Assembly (NCBI RefSeq): GCF_002871005.1
Contig: NZ_PHSN01000006.1
Coordinates: forward strand, 248,001 to 312,000
Direction: 5' to 3'
DNA: 64,000 nucleotides
Source of the DNA: Acidimangrovimonas sediminis
GTDB lineage: Bacteria; Pseudomonadota; Alphaproteobacteria; Rhodobacterales; Rhodobacteraceae
Shown: positions 1 to 7,675 of the stretch, piece after piece
How the letters are laid out: each line of letters starts with the position of its first letter
How positions within the stretch are numbered: the first letter of the stretch is position 1
Position numbers and translations under genes: made by a program
Notes under the pieces: generated by a model
Databases searched by the model: none
What the model saw: only the letters and a program-made list of their open reading frames with translations
Told to the model about the DNA's origin: nothing

Positions 1-48
1 ACGCCCGCGGCCTACACCCGCCGGACGCATCGAACCACCGGAGGCCAC

Positions 49-519
49 ATGCCCGATCTCATCGCCTACACGGATGGCGCCTGTTCCGGCAATCCCGGCC
101 CCGGGGGCTGGGGCGTGCTGATGCAGGCGGTCGAGGGATCCGAGGTGGTGAAGGAGCGCGAGCTTTCGGGCGGCGAGGCGCAGACCACCAACAACCGGAT
201 GGAGCTTCTGGCCGCGATCAACGCGCTGGAGGCGCTCAGCCGCGACACGGCGATCACCATCGTCACCGACAGCGCCTATGTTAAGAACGGCATCACCGAG
301 TGGCTGGCGGGGTGGAAGCGCAAGGGCTGGCGCACCTCGACCGGCAAGCCGGTGAAGAATGACGACCTGTGGCAGCGGCTGGACACGGCGCGGGGGCGCC
401 ACAAGGTGCAGTGGCAATGGGTGAAGGGGCACGCCGGGCATCCCGAGAACGAGCGAGCCGACGCCTTGGCCCGGGCGGGAATGGCCCCCTTCAAGAAGGG
501 CGCGAAAGCGGGCGGTTAA
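49..519 (+). CDS. rnhA: Ribonuclease HI
   Basis: Endonuclease that cuts the RNA strand of RNA-DNA hybrids, acting in the cytoplasm on primers and R-loops. The 156-aa length is normal for bacterial RNase HI. The metal-binding DEDD residues are all visible: Asp9 in [14 protein letters not shown], Glu52 in NNRMELLAA, Asp74 in IVTDSAYV and Asp138 in NERADALA. The GWKRKGW segment of the basic substrate-binding region is near residues 88-94. A GGAGG ribosome binding site lies 5 nt before the ATG. None of the three forward frames upstream (1-48) shows a stop, so an upstream gene may run into it from outside the window. A hairpin follows the stop codon. Confidence 0.97.
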   Translation: MPDLIAYTDGACSGNPGPGGWGVLMQAVEGSEVVKERELSGGEAQTTNNRMELLAAINALEALSRDTAITIVTDSAYVKNGITEWLAGWKRKGWRTSTGKPVKNDDLWQRLDTARGRHKVQWQWVKGHAGHPENERADALARAGMAPFKKGAKAGG

Positions 520-571
520 CGTCAGCGGGGCTGCGTCGGAGCTGATTTCAGGCTCTGTTCCGGCGGCTTTC

Positions 572-597
572 GCAGGGTGCGCCGAAACGCACCCTGC
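572..597. terminator. GGGTGCG-type intergenic hairpin, copy 1
   Basis: Perfect 10-bp inverted repeat (GCAGGGTGCG / CGCACCCTGC) with a 6-nt loop, between the convergent rnhA and permease genes. Near-identical hairpins occur at 52248-52271 and 55272-55297. Position and symmetry suggest a bidirectional terminator, although no T-tract follows. Confidence 0.6.
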
Positions 598-616
598 CGG
601 TTCAGCCCTTGCGGGG

Positions 617-2227
617 TCAGCCTTTGCCGGGATGTTCCTTGACGGCAATGTGCTTGAGGTAGCCCTCGGTGTCTTCGGGGCTCATGCCGACCATCAGCGC
701 AAGCCACAGGATGACCACGCTGAAGATCGCGCCGACAAGCAGAGAGACAGGGAAGGTCATCAGCCCCTGGCCGTCGAAGGTCGTCGGGCCGAAGTAGCTC
801 AGCAGCCAGAGCCCGGCGAAATAGGGGATCAGCCACCAGCCGGTTTCCCAGCCGAAGGGTTGCTGATGCTGCTTGCCGGTGGCGTAGTAGTAGATGACGT
901 AGATCACGAACAGGATCAGGATCGCGCCGAACAGGTAGCTGGTCTTGTCGAGGCCCGTCCACTGGATGATCCAGGTCGAGACGATGAACGACAGCGGCGC
1001 GATGATCCATGCCCCCTTGAGGAAGAACGGCCGCGTCGCGTCGGGCGAGGTCCGGCGCAGGTGCAGAAGCACCACGGCCCCGATGCCATAGGTCAGCACG
1101 GTCAGCGACGAGATGATCTCGACCAGTTTCTGCCAGGCGGGGAAGGGGAAGAAGAAGATCACGCCGACGACATAGGTCACGATCAGGGCCACCACGGGCA
1201 CACCGTTGCCGTTGATCTTTGCCAGGATCGGCGGAAGCGATTTCATCTCGCCGCCTGCCATGGCCACGCGCGAGGTCGCGGTGGAGTAGATGAAACCGGT
1301 CGCGCCGGGAGAGATGATCGCGTCGGCATAGAGGATCGTCGCCCACCAGGCCGCGCCCACGGTGACCGAGATCGCCGCAAGCGGCCCCATGGCGCCGGCG
1401 AAATGCAGGGTGGACCAGCCGCCCGCGATGTCCTTGGGGTCGAGCGCGCCGATGAAGGCGATCTGCAGCAGGATGTAGACCACAGTCGACAGGAAGACCG
1501 AACCGATGACCGCCACGGGGATGTTGCGCGAGGGGTTCGCCGTCTCGCCCGCCATGTCGATCGCCTGCCGGAAGCCCAGCAGCGAGAAGATCACCCCCGC
1601 CGCCGGCACCGCCTCGAAGATCGCGGCAAAGCCGCCATCGCCCTTGGTCTCGGTGAAGTTGCTGCCGTGGAACGACAGGCTGACGAGGACCAGCACGGTG
1701 ATCAGCGGAATCGCGATCTTCCACCAGGTCGCGGCGGTGTTCACCATCAGGACGTATTTCACGACCATGAAGTTGAGGCCGACGAAGATCGCAAGGATGA
1801 TCAGCGCCCAGATGAAACCGGTCGAGGTCAGCACCCCCGATTGTGGGTCGACGAGGCCGGGCAGGTAGTTGTTGGCATAGGTCAGCACCGCCTCGACCTC
1901 GACCGGGGCGACCGAGGCATAGGCGAAGAACAGCAGCCAGCCCCAGACCCGGCCGACCATGGTGCCGTGGCTGACATAGGACATGTGCACCAGGGCGCCC
2001 GACTTCGGCATCATCGTGGTGATCTCGGAGAACACGAGCGCCAGCAGAAGCACCGCGATGGCGCCCACGACCCAGGACCAGATCGCGTTCGGACCGGCGA
2101 TCTTGGCGGCGTGCAGGCTGGCGAACAGCCACCCCGACCCGATCATCGCGCTGACCGAGGCGAACATGAGGCCGATCGGGCCTGCGTCCTTTCTCAGGTG
2201 GGCTTCGGAAGGGGCGACATCTGCCAT
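617..2227 (-). CDS. APC-superfamily amino acid permease
   Basis: Inner-membrane secondary transporter, probably for amino acids; the substrate cannot be told from sequence. The 536-aa product is hydrophobic throughout with about 12 predicted membrane helices. Its first helix has the SAMIGSGW motif (residues 26-33), typical of the amino acid-polyamine-organocation family, in which an unwound helix 1 binds substrate. The start at 2227 is chosen because GGAGA lies 7 nt upstream and MADVAPSE directly precedes the conserved region. The frame stays open upstream to 2449, but that extension is Arg-rich and does not look like protein. It is divergent from a TetR-like regulator gene (178 bp apart), which may control it. 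Confidence 0.85.
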   Translation of the reverse strand: MADVAPSEAHLRKDAGPIGLMFASVSAMIGSGWLFASLHAAKIAGPNAIWSWVVGAIAVLLLALVFSEITTMMPKSGALVHMSYVSHGTMVGRVWGWLLFFAYASVAPVEVEAVLTYANNYLPGLVDPQSGVLTSTGFIWALIILAIFVGLNFMVVKYVLMVNTAATWWKIAIPLITVLVLVSLSFHGSNFTETKGDGGFAAIFEAVPAAGVIFSLLGFRQAIDMAGETANPSRNIPVAVIGSVFLSTVVYILLQIAFIGALDPKDIAGGWSTLHFAGAMGPLAAISVTVGAAWWATILYADAIISPGATGFIYSTATSRVAMAGGEMKSLPPILAKINGNGVPVVALIVTYVVGVIFFFPFPAWQKLVEIISSLTVLTYGIGAVVLLHLRRTSPDATRPFFLKGAWIIAPLSFIVSTWIIQWTGLDKTSYLFGAILILFVIYVIYYYATGKQHQQPFGWETGWWLIPYFAGLWLLSYFGPTTFDGQGLMTFPVSLLVGAIFSVVILWLALMVGMSPEDTEGYLKHIAVKEHPGKG

Positions 2228-2404
2228 GGCGGTTTCTCCAAACATACTTCCGGTTGTAATTTCTATGATTTCGCTCGCCGCCGCGTCGTGGAAAGGCACG
2301 CGCCGAACACGTCGTTGCACATTTTCGAGATCTGGCCTTGAACCATCGGCGCAGGCGGGGATTCCGCGCTGGGACGCGAACGCGCATTCGGCTAAGCTTC
2401 GGGC

Positions 2405-2941
2405 ATGAGCCGTCCCCGTTCGATCCCCGATGCCGAAGTTCTCGGTCATGTGCGTGCGCTGATCGCGGCGGGCGGGGGGAAATCCGTCACCTTTTCCGCC
2501 GTGTCACGGGCCGCTGGGCTGGCGGGGTCGAGTCTGGTCCAGCGCTACGGCGACCGCGACGCGATGGTCCGTGCGGCACTGGCCGACGGCTGGGCGGTGC
2601 TGATGGCCCGCACGGAAGAGGCCGCCGCCACGGCCCCGCGCACCGCCAAGGGCGGGGCGGATTTCCTCAAGCTGGTGGCGAAGGCGGAAGACAATCTTCT
2701 GTCCGTCCTCGTGCCGCGTCAGCGGGCGCCCGAGTTGCGCGACCTGGCCGAAGCCTGGCGCGCGCGGATGGAGGCGGAGCTGGCGCTGCGGGTCGCCACG
2801 GACGAGAAAAAGCCCGCCCGCCAGCGCGAGGCCGCGGCGGTGGCTTTCGCCGCCTGGCTTGGCCGGCTGATGTGGGAAGGCGCAGGGCCGGGGGGCGAGA
2901 CCGGGCTCAAGCTCAAGGCGATCGTCCGGCAGGTGGGCTGA
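2405..2941 (+). CDS. TetR-like transcriptional regulator
   Basis: Probable DNA-binding repressor of 178 aa. Residues about 10-60 form a TetR-type helix-turn-helix: FSAVSRAAGLAGSSLVQRYG fits the usual pattern of a recognition helix followed by an aromatic/Gly turn and D-x-DAMV. The rest is helical and Ala/Arg-rich, as expected of a ligand-binding and dimerisation domain, but is not family-diagnostic. It is divergent from the amino-acid permease, so control of that gene is the simplest guess. No operator palindrome was obvious to me in the 178-bp spacer. The assignment to TetR rests on the N-terminal domain only. Confidence 0.75.
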   Translation: MSRPRSIPDAEVLGHVRALIAAGGGKSVTFSAVSRAAGLAGSSLVQRYGDRDAMVRAALADGWAVLMARTEEAAATAPRTAKGGADFLKLVAKAEDNLLSVLVPRQRAPELRDLAEAWRARMEAELALRVATDEKKPARQREAAAVAFAAWLGRLMWEGAGPGGETGLKLKAIVRQVG

Positions 2942-3000
2942 ACGTCGATTGGCCGTTTCAAGCCGTGACAGAGCCGTATCAGGGCTTTCCGATGCCGCGC

Positions 3001-4026
3001 TCAGGCCGCGTTCAGGGCCTGTTGACCCTCGCGCATGTGTTGCAGCGTCACGGCCTCGTAGCGTTCCAGGTCGCGCAGGTCGGCGCGGCCGGTGATTGCG
3101 GGGTCGGCGGGGCATTCCAAGAGGCACTCCATCGCCAGGATGGCCGTCGGAACCTCGAAGCCGAGCGAGAGGTAGGTGACGAAGGGCCGCCGGGTCTCGT
3201 GCACGGCGGAGCGGCCATTGACGAGGTGACGCGCCGCCACCAGAACCTCTTCCTCGCCGAAGAGATATTCCACCTCGGCGCCGGACAGCGCGACCCGCTG
3301 GCCGGGCGAGACGATCAGGTCATGACCGATCCCGAAATAGGGGGTCCGCAGGCGTACCGGGGTAAAGCTGCCCTGCGCGGGCAGGTGGATCCGGGTGACG
3401 GAGCGGAGCGGGAGCATGCCATGCATGGCGGTCTCCACCAGGTCGCCGGGGTGCAGGGAATCGGCTCTGACATGGCCTGAAGGCGTCAGAACCGGCAGGC
3501 CTGCGGAGATCCCCGGGCGCAGCGGCGGCGGGTCTGCGACATCGGCCAGCCCAAGCCACGAGACCGCGCCGTGCCGCTGTGCCGCTCCGGGTTCGGTGAA
3601 AAGGCGGATGAGATCCTCGGCCGGGATCGGCAGCGGGTTGCGCCCGGCGATCGACACTTCGGGGCCCGCGGGCAGAATCCGGGCGGTCAGATGGCTGGAC
3701 CGGCGCGGCGCGTCCCAGCTGTAGAGAATGCACAGTCCCTGCATGTCGCGGGGCAGCGTCAGAGGCAGCGCGACCGAGGCGGTTCCCGCGCCCTGCCGCT
3801 GGTGCAGGGTCAGGGTTCCGTCGGGCGCCAGCGTCAGGCGCAGTTCGCGGCGCCAATCCCGGGTCTCGTCCTGCGCGATCAGGTCGAGGGGCGCGGCGGG
3901 AGGTGTTGCAAGCGCGCATTCCAGCACCAGCGTCCCGACACCCAAGAGTTCGGGCATCGGCTTGGGTGGCGGCGGGCGGCGGTGCATCGGGGCGTCGGAT
4001 GCGTCGCAGATGGCGAGCCAGCGCAT
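3001..4026 (-). CDS. Hint-domain protein lacking the catalytic Cys
   Basis: 341-aa protein of unknown role. Residues 1-170 are a beta-rich region I do not recognise. Residues about 171-310 match the Hint (Hedgehog/intein-like) fold of the type common in Rhodobacteraceae, with LTPSGHVRADSLHPGDLVET and LIVSPGQRVALSG. In its upstream neighbour the Hint domain opens with PCFVSG; here the aligned residue is Gly172 (PGISAG), so the Cys nucleophile for self-splicing chemistry is absent. The start at 4026 has a strong GAGGAGGAG ribosome binding site. The frame runs further upstream, into the preceding gene, without a good start. The upstream Hint gene ends 13 bp before, so the two are probably co-transcribed. 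Confidence 0.8.
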   Translation of the reverse strand: MRWLAICDASDAPMHRRPPPPKPMPELLGVGTLVLECALATPPAAPLDLIAQDETRDWRRELRLTLAPDGTLTLHQRQGAGTASVALPLTLPRDMQGLCILYSWDAPRRSSHLTARILPAGPEVSIAGRNPLPIPAEDLIRLFTEPGAAQRHGAVSWLGLADVADPPPLRPGISAGLPVLTPSGHVRADSLHPGDLVETAMHGMLPLRSVTRIHLPAQGSFTPVRLRTPYFGIGHDLIVSPGQRVALSGAEVEYLFGEEEVLVAARHLVNGRSAVHETRRPFVTYLSLGFEVPTAILAMECLLECPADPAITGRADLRDLERYEAVTLQHMREGQQALNAA

Positions 4027-4039
4027 GGGCGTCTCCTCC

Positions 4040-5674
4040 TCAGGCCGCGGCACGGCCGGCGGCCCGGCGGGCTTTGCGGCGGGCGGCACGCAGCAGCCGC
4101 GCCTCGTATCCGCGCAGCGAACAGCGGGCCGACGGGCCGTATCCCGCGCCAGTTCGCGGATCGAGCTCGGGGAACAGCGCACAGATCTCGTTCAGCGTCT
4201 CGGGGGCAAACCCGCCTGCCGTCTGCGGCCCGGGCAGGAAGCTTTCCGACAGGAGGCCCTCGGACCAGATCACCTCGTGCCGGTCGAAAAGGATGTGGAC
4301 GTAGTCGGTCTCGGCGCTCTCTTCGATCGTGACGCTTCGGCCGTCGACGAGGTGCTTGGCGGCGATCAGCACTTCGGGGCTGCCGAACAGCAGCTCGGCC
4401 ATCCGGTCACGCACGAGCACCCGGTGCTGTGGCGAGATCAGAAGGTCACGATGCCGGCCGAAAGTGCCCGCCTTGATGCGGATCGGGGCCATGGATCCCT
4501 TGGCGGCGACGCGGCGGCGGCCGATCCAGCGCAGCGGCTGGGGGCCATGGTCGCGGGTCAAGACGAGGTCGCCGGGCCTCAGCGATTCGACCCTGCGCTC
4601 GCCCCCGGGGGTTCGGATCCGGGTGCCGGAGACGAAGCAGGGCACGGTGTCGACCGTGACGAAGCCCGTGTCGGTGTGCCCCTGGCCGTCCGACACGGTG
4701 TAGGTGAATTTCGAATGCCCGACGTCGCTGCCGCTTTCCACGCCGAAGGTGCCGTCAGGGTGGAGCGTGACCGTCTGGCCGGAGGGCAGCGTCACGCTGT
4801 CGCCGGCGCTGACCGCGTGGCCGTTGATATGTGTGATCGTCAGGGTCGACCCGCCCGGCCCGTGGTCGTTCGCCAGCACGTCGATCGTCTTGTCGTGGTC
4901 GGGCGCGATGGTCAGTTCGTCGTTCTGCGCGATCAGCGCGGTCTGCACGCTGTCGGCCGCGATCAGCAGGTTGGAATCGTACAGGGAATCGCCCACGTCG
5001 GCGATCCCGATGCGGATCGAGTTCACCTGACCCGGCACCACCTGCATTTTCAGCGAGAGGGTGACGGTGAAGCCGTCCATCTCGGTGTTGAACTGGTCAT
5101 GGGTGTTGTCGTTGTAGAGGTTGACGTTCGACATGCCCGACAGGTTGTCGACGTTGGCGTCTCCCGATCCCACGGTTACGTCGACGGGCTTGCCGTTGAC
5201 CCAGACGCCGACCGCGTCGTTGAACAGCGAGTTGACGTATTCGGGGTATTCCTCGGACGAGAACACGAACTGCATCGTCATCGTGTCGCCGCTGGGGATG
5301 AAATCGGCGTCGATGTAGCTGGCGTCGTGGGTCTGGGCGCCGCCGGCGGCCGCGTTGAAGCTGGCCATGTTGTCGGGGCCCGAGGTGTCGGTAGAGGTGT
5401 GGGTCGACTGGTTCGGGTCGGAGTTCGACCAGAACCAGTTCTTCGAGCTGGAATTGGTGAAATCCGACGCGTTGCCGGTGGACAGGATCACCCCGGTGTC
5501 CGACGGCGTCGCATCGGGCGAGACGTTGTCGCCGTTGGAATAGATCGCGGACGAATTCTTCGCCCCGGTATAGCTGGCGTTCACCACCGTCACGCCGTCG
5601 CCGAAGATGGTGTTGGCCATCTCCATCGCCGACGCATGGGTGTCATACCCAAGCTCTGCTGCCTTCGCTGCCAT
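4040..5674 (-). CDS. Choice-of-anchor L / cadherin-like / Hint protein
   Basis: 544-aa probable secreted or surface protein. Residues about 10-245 resemble the choice-of-anchor L domain, with the characteristic FVFSSEEYPEYVNS and FNDAVGVWVNG segments. Residues about 250-340 look like a cadherin/VCBS-type beta-sandwich repeat (IDVLANDHGPGG, FTYTVSDGQGHTD). Residues 345-500 are a Hint domain starting at Cys346 (PCFVSGTRIRTPGGERRVE, then LRPGDLVLTRDHG and LLISPQHRVLV). The C-terminus is basic. No Sec signal peptide is visible, as is usual for type I-secreted repeat proteins, but no RTX nonapeptides are seen. It is followed after 13 bp by a second, degenerate Hint gene. Function unknown. Confidence 0.85.
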   Translation of the reverse strand: MAAKAAELGYDTHASAMEMANTIFGDGVTVVNASYTGAKNSSAIYSNGDNVSPDATPSDTGVILSTGNASDFTNSSSKNWFWSNSDPNQSTHTSTDTSGPDNMASFNAAAGGAQTHDASYIDADFIPSGDTMTMQFVFSSEEYPEYVNSLFNDAVGVWVNGKPVDVTVGSGDANVDNLSGMSNVNLYNDNTHDQFNTEMDGFTVTLSLKMQVVPGQVNSIRIGIADVGDSLYDSNLLIAADSVQTALIAQNDELTIAPDHDKTIDVLANDHGPGGSTLTITHINGHAVSAGDSVTLPSGQTVTLHPDGTFGVESGSDVGHSKFTYTVSDGQGHTDTGFVTVDTVPCFVSGTRIRTPGGERRVESLRPGDLVLTRDHGPQPLRWIGRRRVAAKGSMAPIRIKAGTFGRHRDLLISPQHRVLVRDRMAELLFGSPEVLIAAKHLVDGRSVTIEESAETDYVHILFDRHEVIWSEGLLSESFLPGPQTAGGFAPETLNEICALFPELDPRTGAGYGPSARCSLRGYEARLLRAARRKARRAAGRAAA

Positions 5675-5982
5675 TCCTGCCCCTCTTCACCCGGGACAGG
5701 TCAAACGCCCGCGCCGATGGCCCTTGGCCTCCGGATGCGCGGTCCTCGCACTGTTTCGCGAACTGCCCGTTCACGCGATGTCGGGTACATTGACCCGGCG
5801 CTTGCCCTGCCTCAGGCGCATTTTTCCTCAACCTAGCCGTGGCTTGACCGAAAAGTCACCTCATTACGTCCCACGACATCGCGAAAACGAGAGCGGTGGC
5901 GGTCGGGCCACAGTTGCTTGCGCGATTGCAACGGGGGGCGGGCGGCGCTACGCCTTGGCCGCACTTGCGAGGAGCCGCTGAC
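5675..5982. other. 308-bp divergent intergenic region
   Basis: Spacer between the leftward Hint operon and rightward dapE; it must hold both promoters. It is somewhat less GC-rich around 5830-5900. I saw no clear -10/-35 pair, palindromic operator, RNA gene or small reading frame with a convincing start. Confidence 0.5.
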
Positions 5983-7137
5983 ATGACCACTACCGTACCC
6001 GTCGATCCGGTGAAGCTGACGGCCGACCTGATCCGCTGCCCGTCGGTCACGCCCGAGGAGGGCGGCGCGCTGGTGCTGCTGCAAGAGGTCCTCGAAGGTG
6101 CGGGGTTCGACTGCACCCGGGTCGATCGTGGCGGTGTGTCGAACCTTTTCGCGCGCTGGGGGCGGGCCGGGGCGAACCGGACCTTCGGCTTCAACGGCCA
6201 TACCGACGTGGTGCCGGTGGGCGACCCGACGGAGTGGACGCAGGACCCGTTCGGCGGGGTGATCCATGACGGGATGCTCTGGGGCCGGGGTGCGACGGAC
6301 ATGAAATCGGGCGTCGCGGCCTTCGTCGCGGCGGCGGTGGATTTCGTCACCAATACGCCTCCGGACGGGGCGGTGATCCTGACCATCACGGGCGACGAGG
6401 AAGGCCCGGGCAAGGACGGCACGCGCGCCCTTCTCGACCATATGGCCGAGGCGGGGGAGCGGATGTCGGTTTGCCTGGTCGGAGAACCCACCTGTCCGAA
6501 CGAGATGGGCGAGATGATGAAGATCGGCCGCCGTGGATCGATGACGGCGCAGTTCACGCTGCGTGGAAAGCAGGGGCATTCGGCCTATCCGCACCGGGCG
6601 AACAACCCGCTGACGGCGATGGTGCGGCTGATGGACCGGCTGGCGACGCATGAGCTGGACGAGGGGACCGAGCATTTCGACCGCTCGACCCTGGCGATCA
6701 CCACGATCGACACCGGCAACACGGCGTCGAACGTGATCCCGGCGTCCTGCCGCGCCACGGTGAACATCCGATTCAACGACGCCCACAGCGGCGCCTCGCT
6801 GACCAGGTGGCTGCGCGGGCAGGCCGACCGGATCGAGGCCGAGACCGGAGTGCGCGCCGAGATGGCGGTGAGCGTGTCTGGCGAAAGCTTCCTCACCCCG
6901 CCGGGGGAGCTTTCTTCGCTGGTGTCGAAGGCCGTGGAGGCCGAGACCGGGCGCAAGCCGTCGATGTCGACGACGGGGGGTACGTCGGATGCCCGCTTCG
7001 TCAAGGATCACTGCCCGGTGGTGGAGTTCGGCCTGGTCGGGCGGACGATGCACGAGGTCGACGAGCGGGTCGAACTGGCCCACATCGGTCAGCTGAAGGG
7101 GATCTACGGCCGGATCCTGGCGGAGTATTTCGCATGA
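5983..7137 (+). CDS. dapE: Succinyl-diaminopimelate desuccinylase
   Basis: Hydrolyses N-succinyl-LL-2,6-diaminopimelate to LL-diaminopimelate and succinate, in lysine and peptidoglycan precursor synthesis. The 384-aa product is an M20-family metallopeptidase: His73 and Asp75 in [12 protein letters not shown], Asp106 in [10 protein letters not shown] (bridging metal ligand) and Glu139/Glu140 in TGDEEGPG. The [12 protein letters not shown] and [12 protein letters not shown] motifs near the C-terminus are DapE-typical. The start at 5983 is preceded by GAGGAG; the frame extends upstream without a better start. It overlaps the next gene by 4 nt (ATGA), so the two are translationally coupled. Confidence 0.96.
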   Translation: MTTTVPVDPVKLTADLIRCPSVTPEEGGALVLLQEVLEGAGFDCTRVDRGGVSNLFARWGRAGANRTFGFNGHTDVVPVGDPTEWTQDPFGGVIHDGMLWGRGATDMKSGVAAFVAAAVDFVTNTPPDGAVILTITGDEEGPGKDGTRALLDHMAEAGERMSVCLVGEPTCPNEMGEMMKIGRRGSMTAQFTLRGKQGHSAYPHRANNPLTAMVRLMDRLATHELDEGTEHFDRSTLAITTIDTGNTASNVIPASCRATVNIRFNDAHSGASLTRWLRGQADRIEAETGVRAEMAVSVSGESFLTPPGELSSLVSKAVEAETGRKPSMSTTGGTSDARFVKDHCPVVEFGLVGRTMHEVDERVELAHIGQLKGIYGRILAEYFA

Positions 7138-7556
7138 CGGTGACGATCGCCGAGGCGGCGGACCCCGCGCCGTGCATCGCGCTGCGCCACGCGGTCTTTG
7201 TCGTGGAGCAGGGATTTGCGGCCGAGGGAGAGGTCGATGCGCACGACGCCACGGCGGTGCATCTGCTGGCGACGGAGGCGGGCGTGCCGGTGGGCACCGC
7301 GCGGCTTCTGGTCGACGGAGCGGTGGGCAAGATCGGCCGGGTCTGCGTTCTGCCTTCGCACCGGGGAACGGGGCTGGGCGCCGCGCTGATCCGCGAGGGG
7401 ATCGCCCGGCTTGCCGCCCGGGGCGGGATCGAGACGGTCAAGCTTGGCGCGCAATGCCGGGCGCTCGGTTTCTACGAGAAGCTGGGGTTCGCGGTCAGCG
7501 GCCCGGTCTATGACGACGAGGGCGTGCCGCATCGCGAGATGGCGCTGGCGCTCTGA
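7134..7556 (+). CDS. GNAT-family N-acetyltransferase
   Basis: 140-aa acetyltransferase of the GNAT fold (ElaA-like size and layout). The acetyl-CoA pyrophosphate-binding motif is [18 protein letters not shown] (about residues 77-94), followed by [17 protein letters not shown], the usual strand/helix before the GFY segment. The substrate is unknown. Its ATG overlaps the dapE stop (ATGA), and no independent promoter space exists, so it depends on dapE transcription. Coupling does not prove a role in lysine synthesis. Confidence 0.85.
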   Translation: MTVTIAEAADPAPCIALRHAVFVVEQGFAAEGEVDAHDATAVHLLATEAGVPVGTARLLVDGAVGKIGRVCVLPSHRGTGLGAALIREGIARLAARGGIETVKLGAQCRALGFYEKLGFAVSGPVYDDEGVPHREMALAL

Positions 7557-7675
7557 GGCCCTCCATGGGCGCTTTCGCGTCTCGCTCCCGGTTCGCAGCA
7601 AGACGGGGCGCGCCCGACCAGGGGGCCCACAGGATTCCCGATGACGCGCACCGCGCCGCGTGGTAGGGCCGGGAC

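Noticed and set aside
1-48. Possible 3' end of an upstream gene
   Set aside because: All three forward frames are open but too short to identify any product.
522-2387. Long reading frames on both strands opposite or out of frame with the permease (to 621 aa)
   Set aside because: They are Arg/His/Asp-rich shadows caused by high GC; the permease frame has clear membrane helices and a ribosome site.
5833-7083. 416-aa minus-strand frame opposite dapE
   Set aside because: Arg/His-rich shadow; dapE carries metal ligands and conserved motifs.
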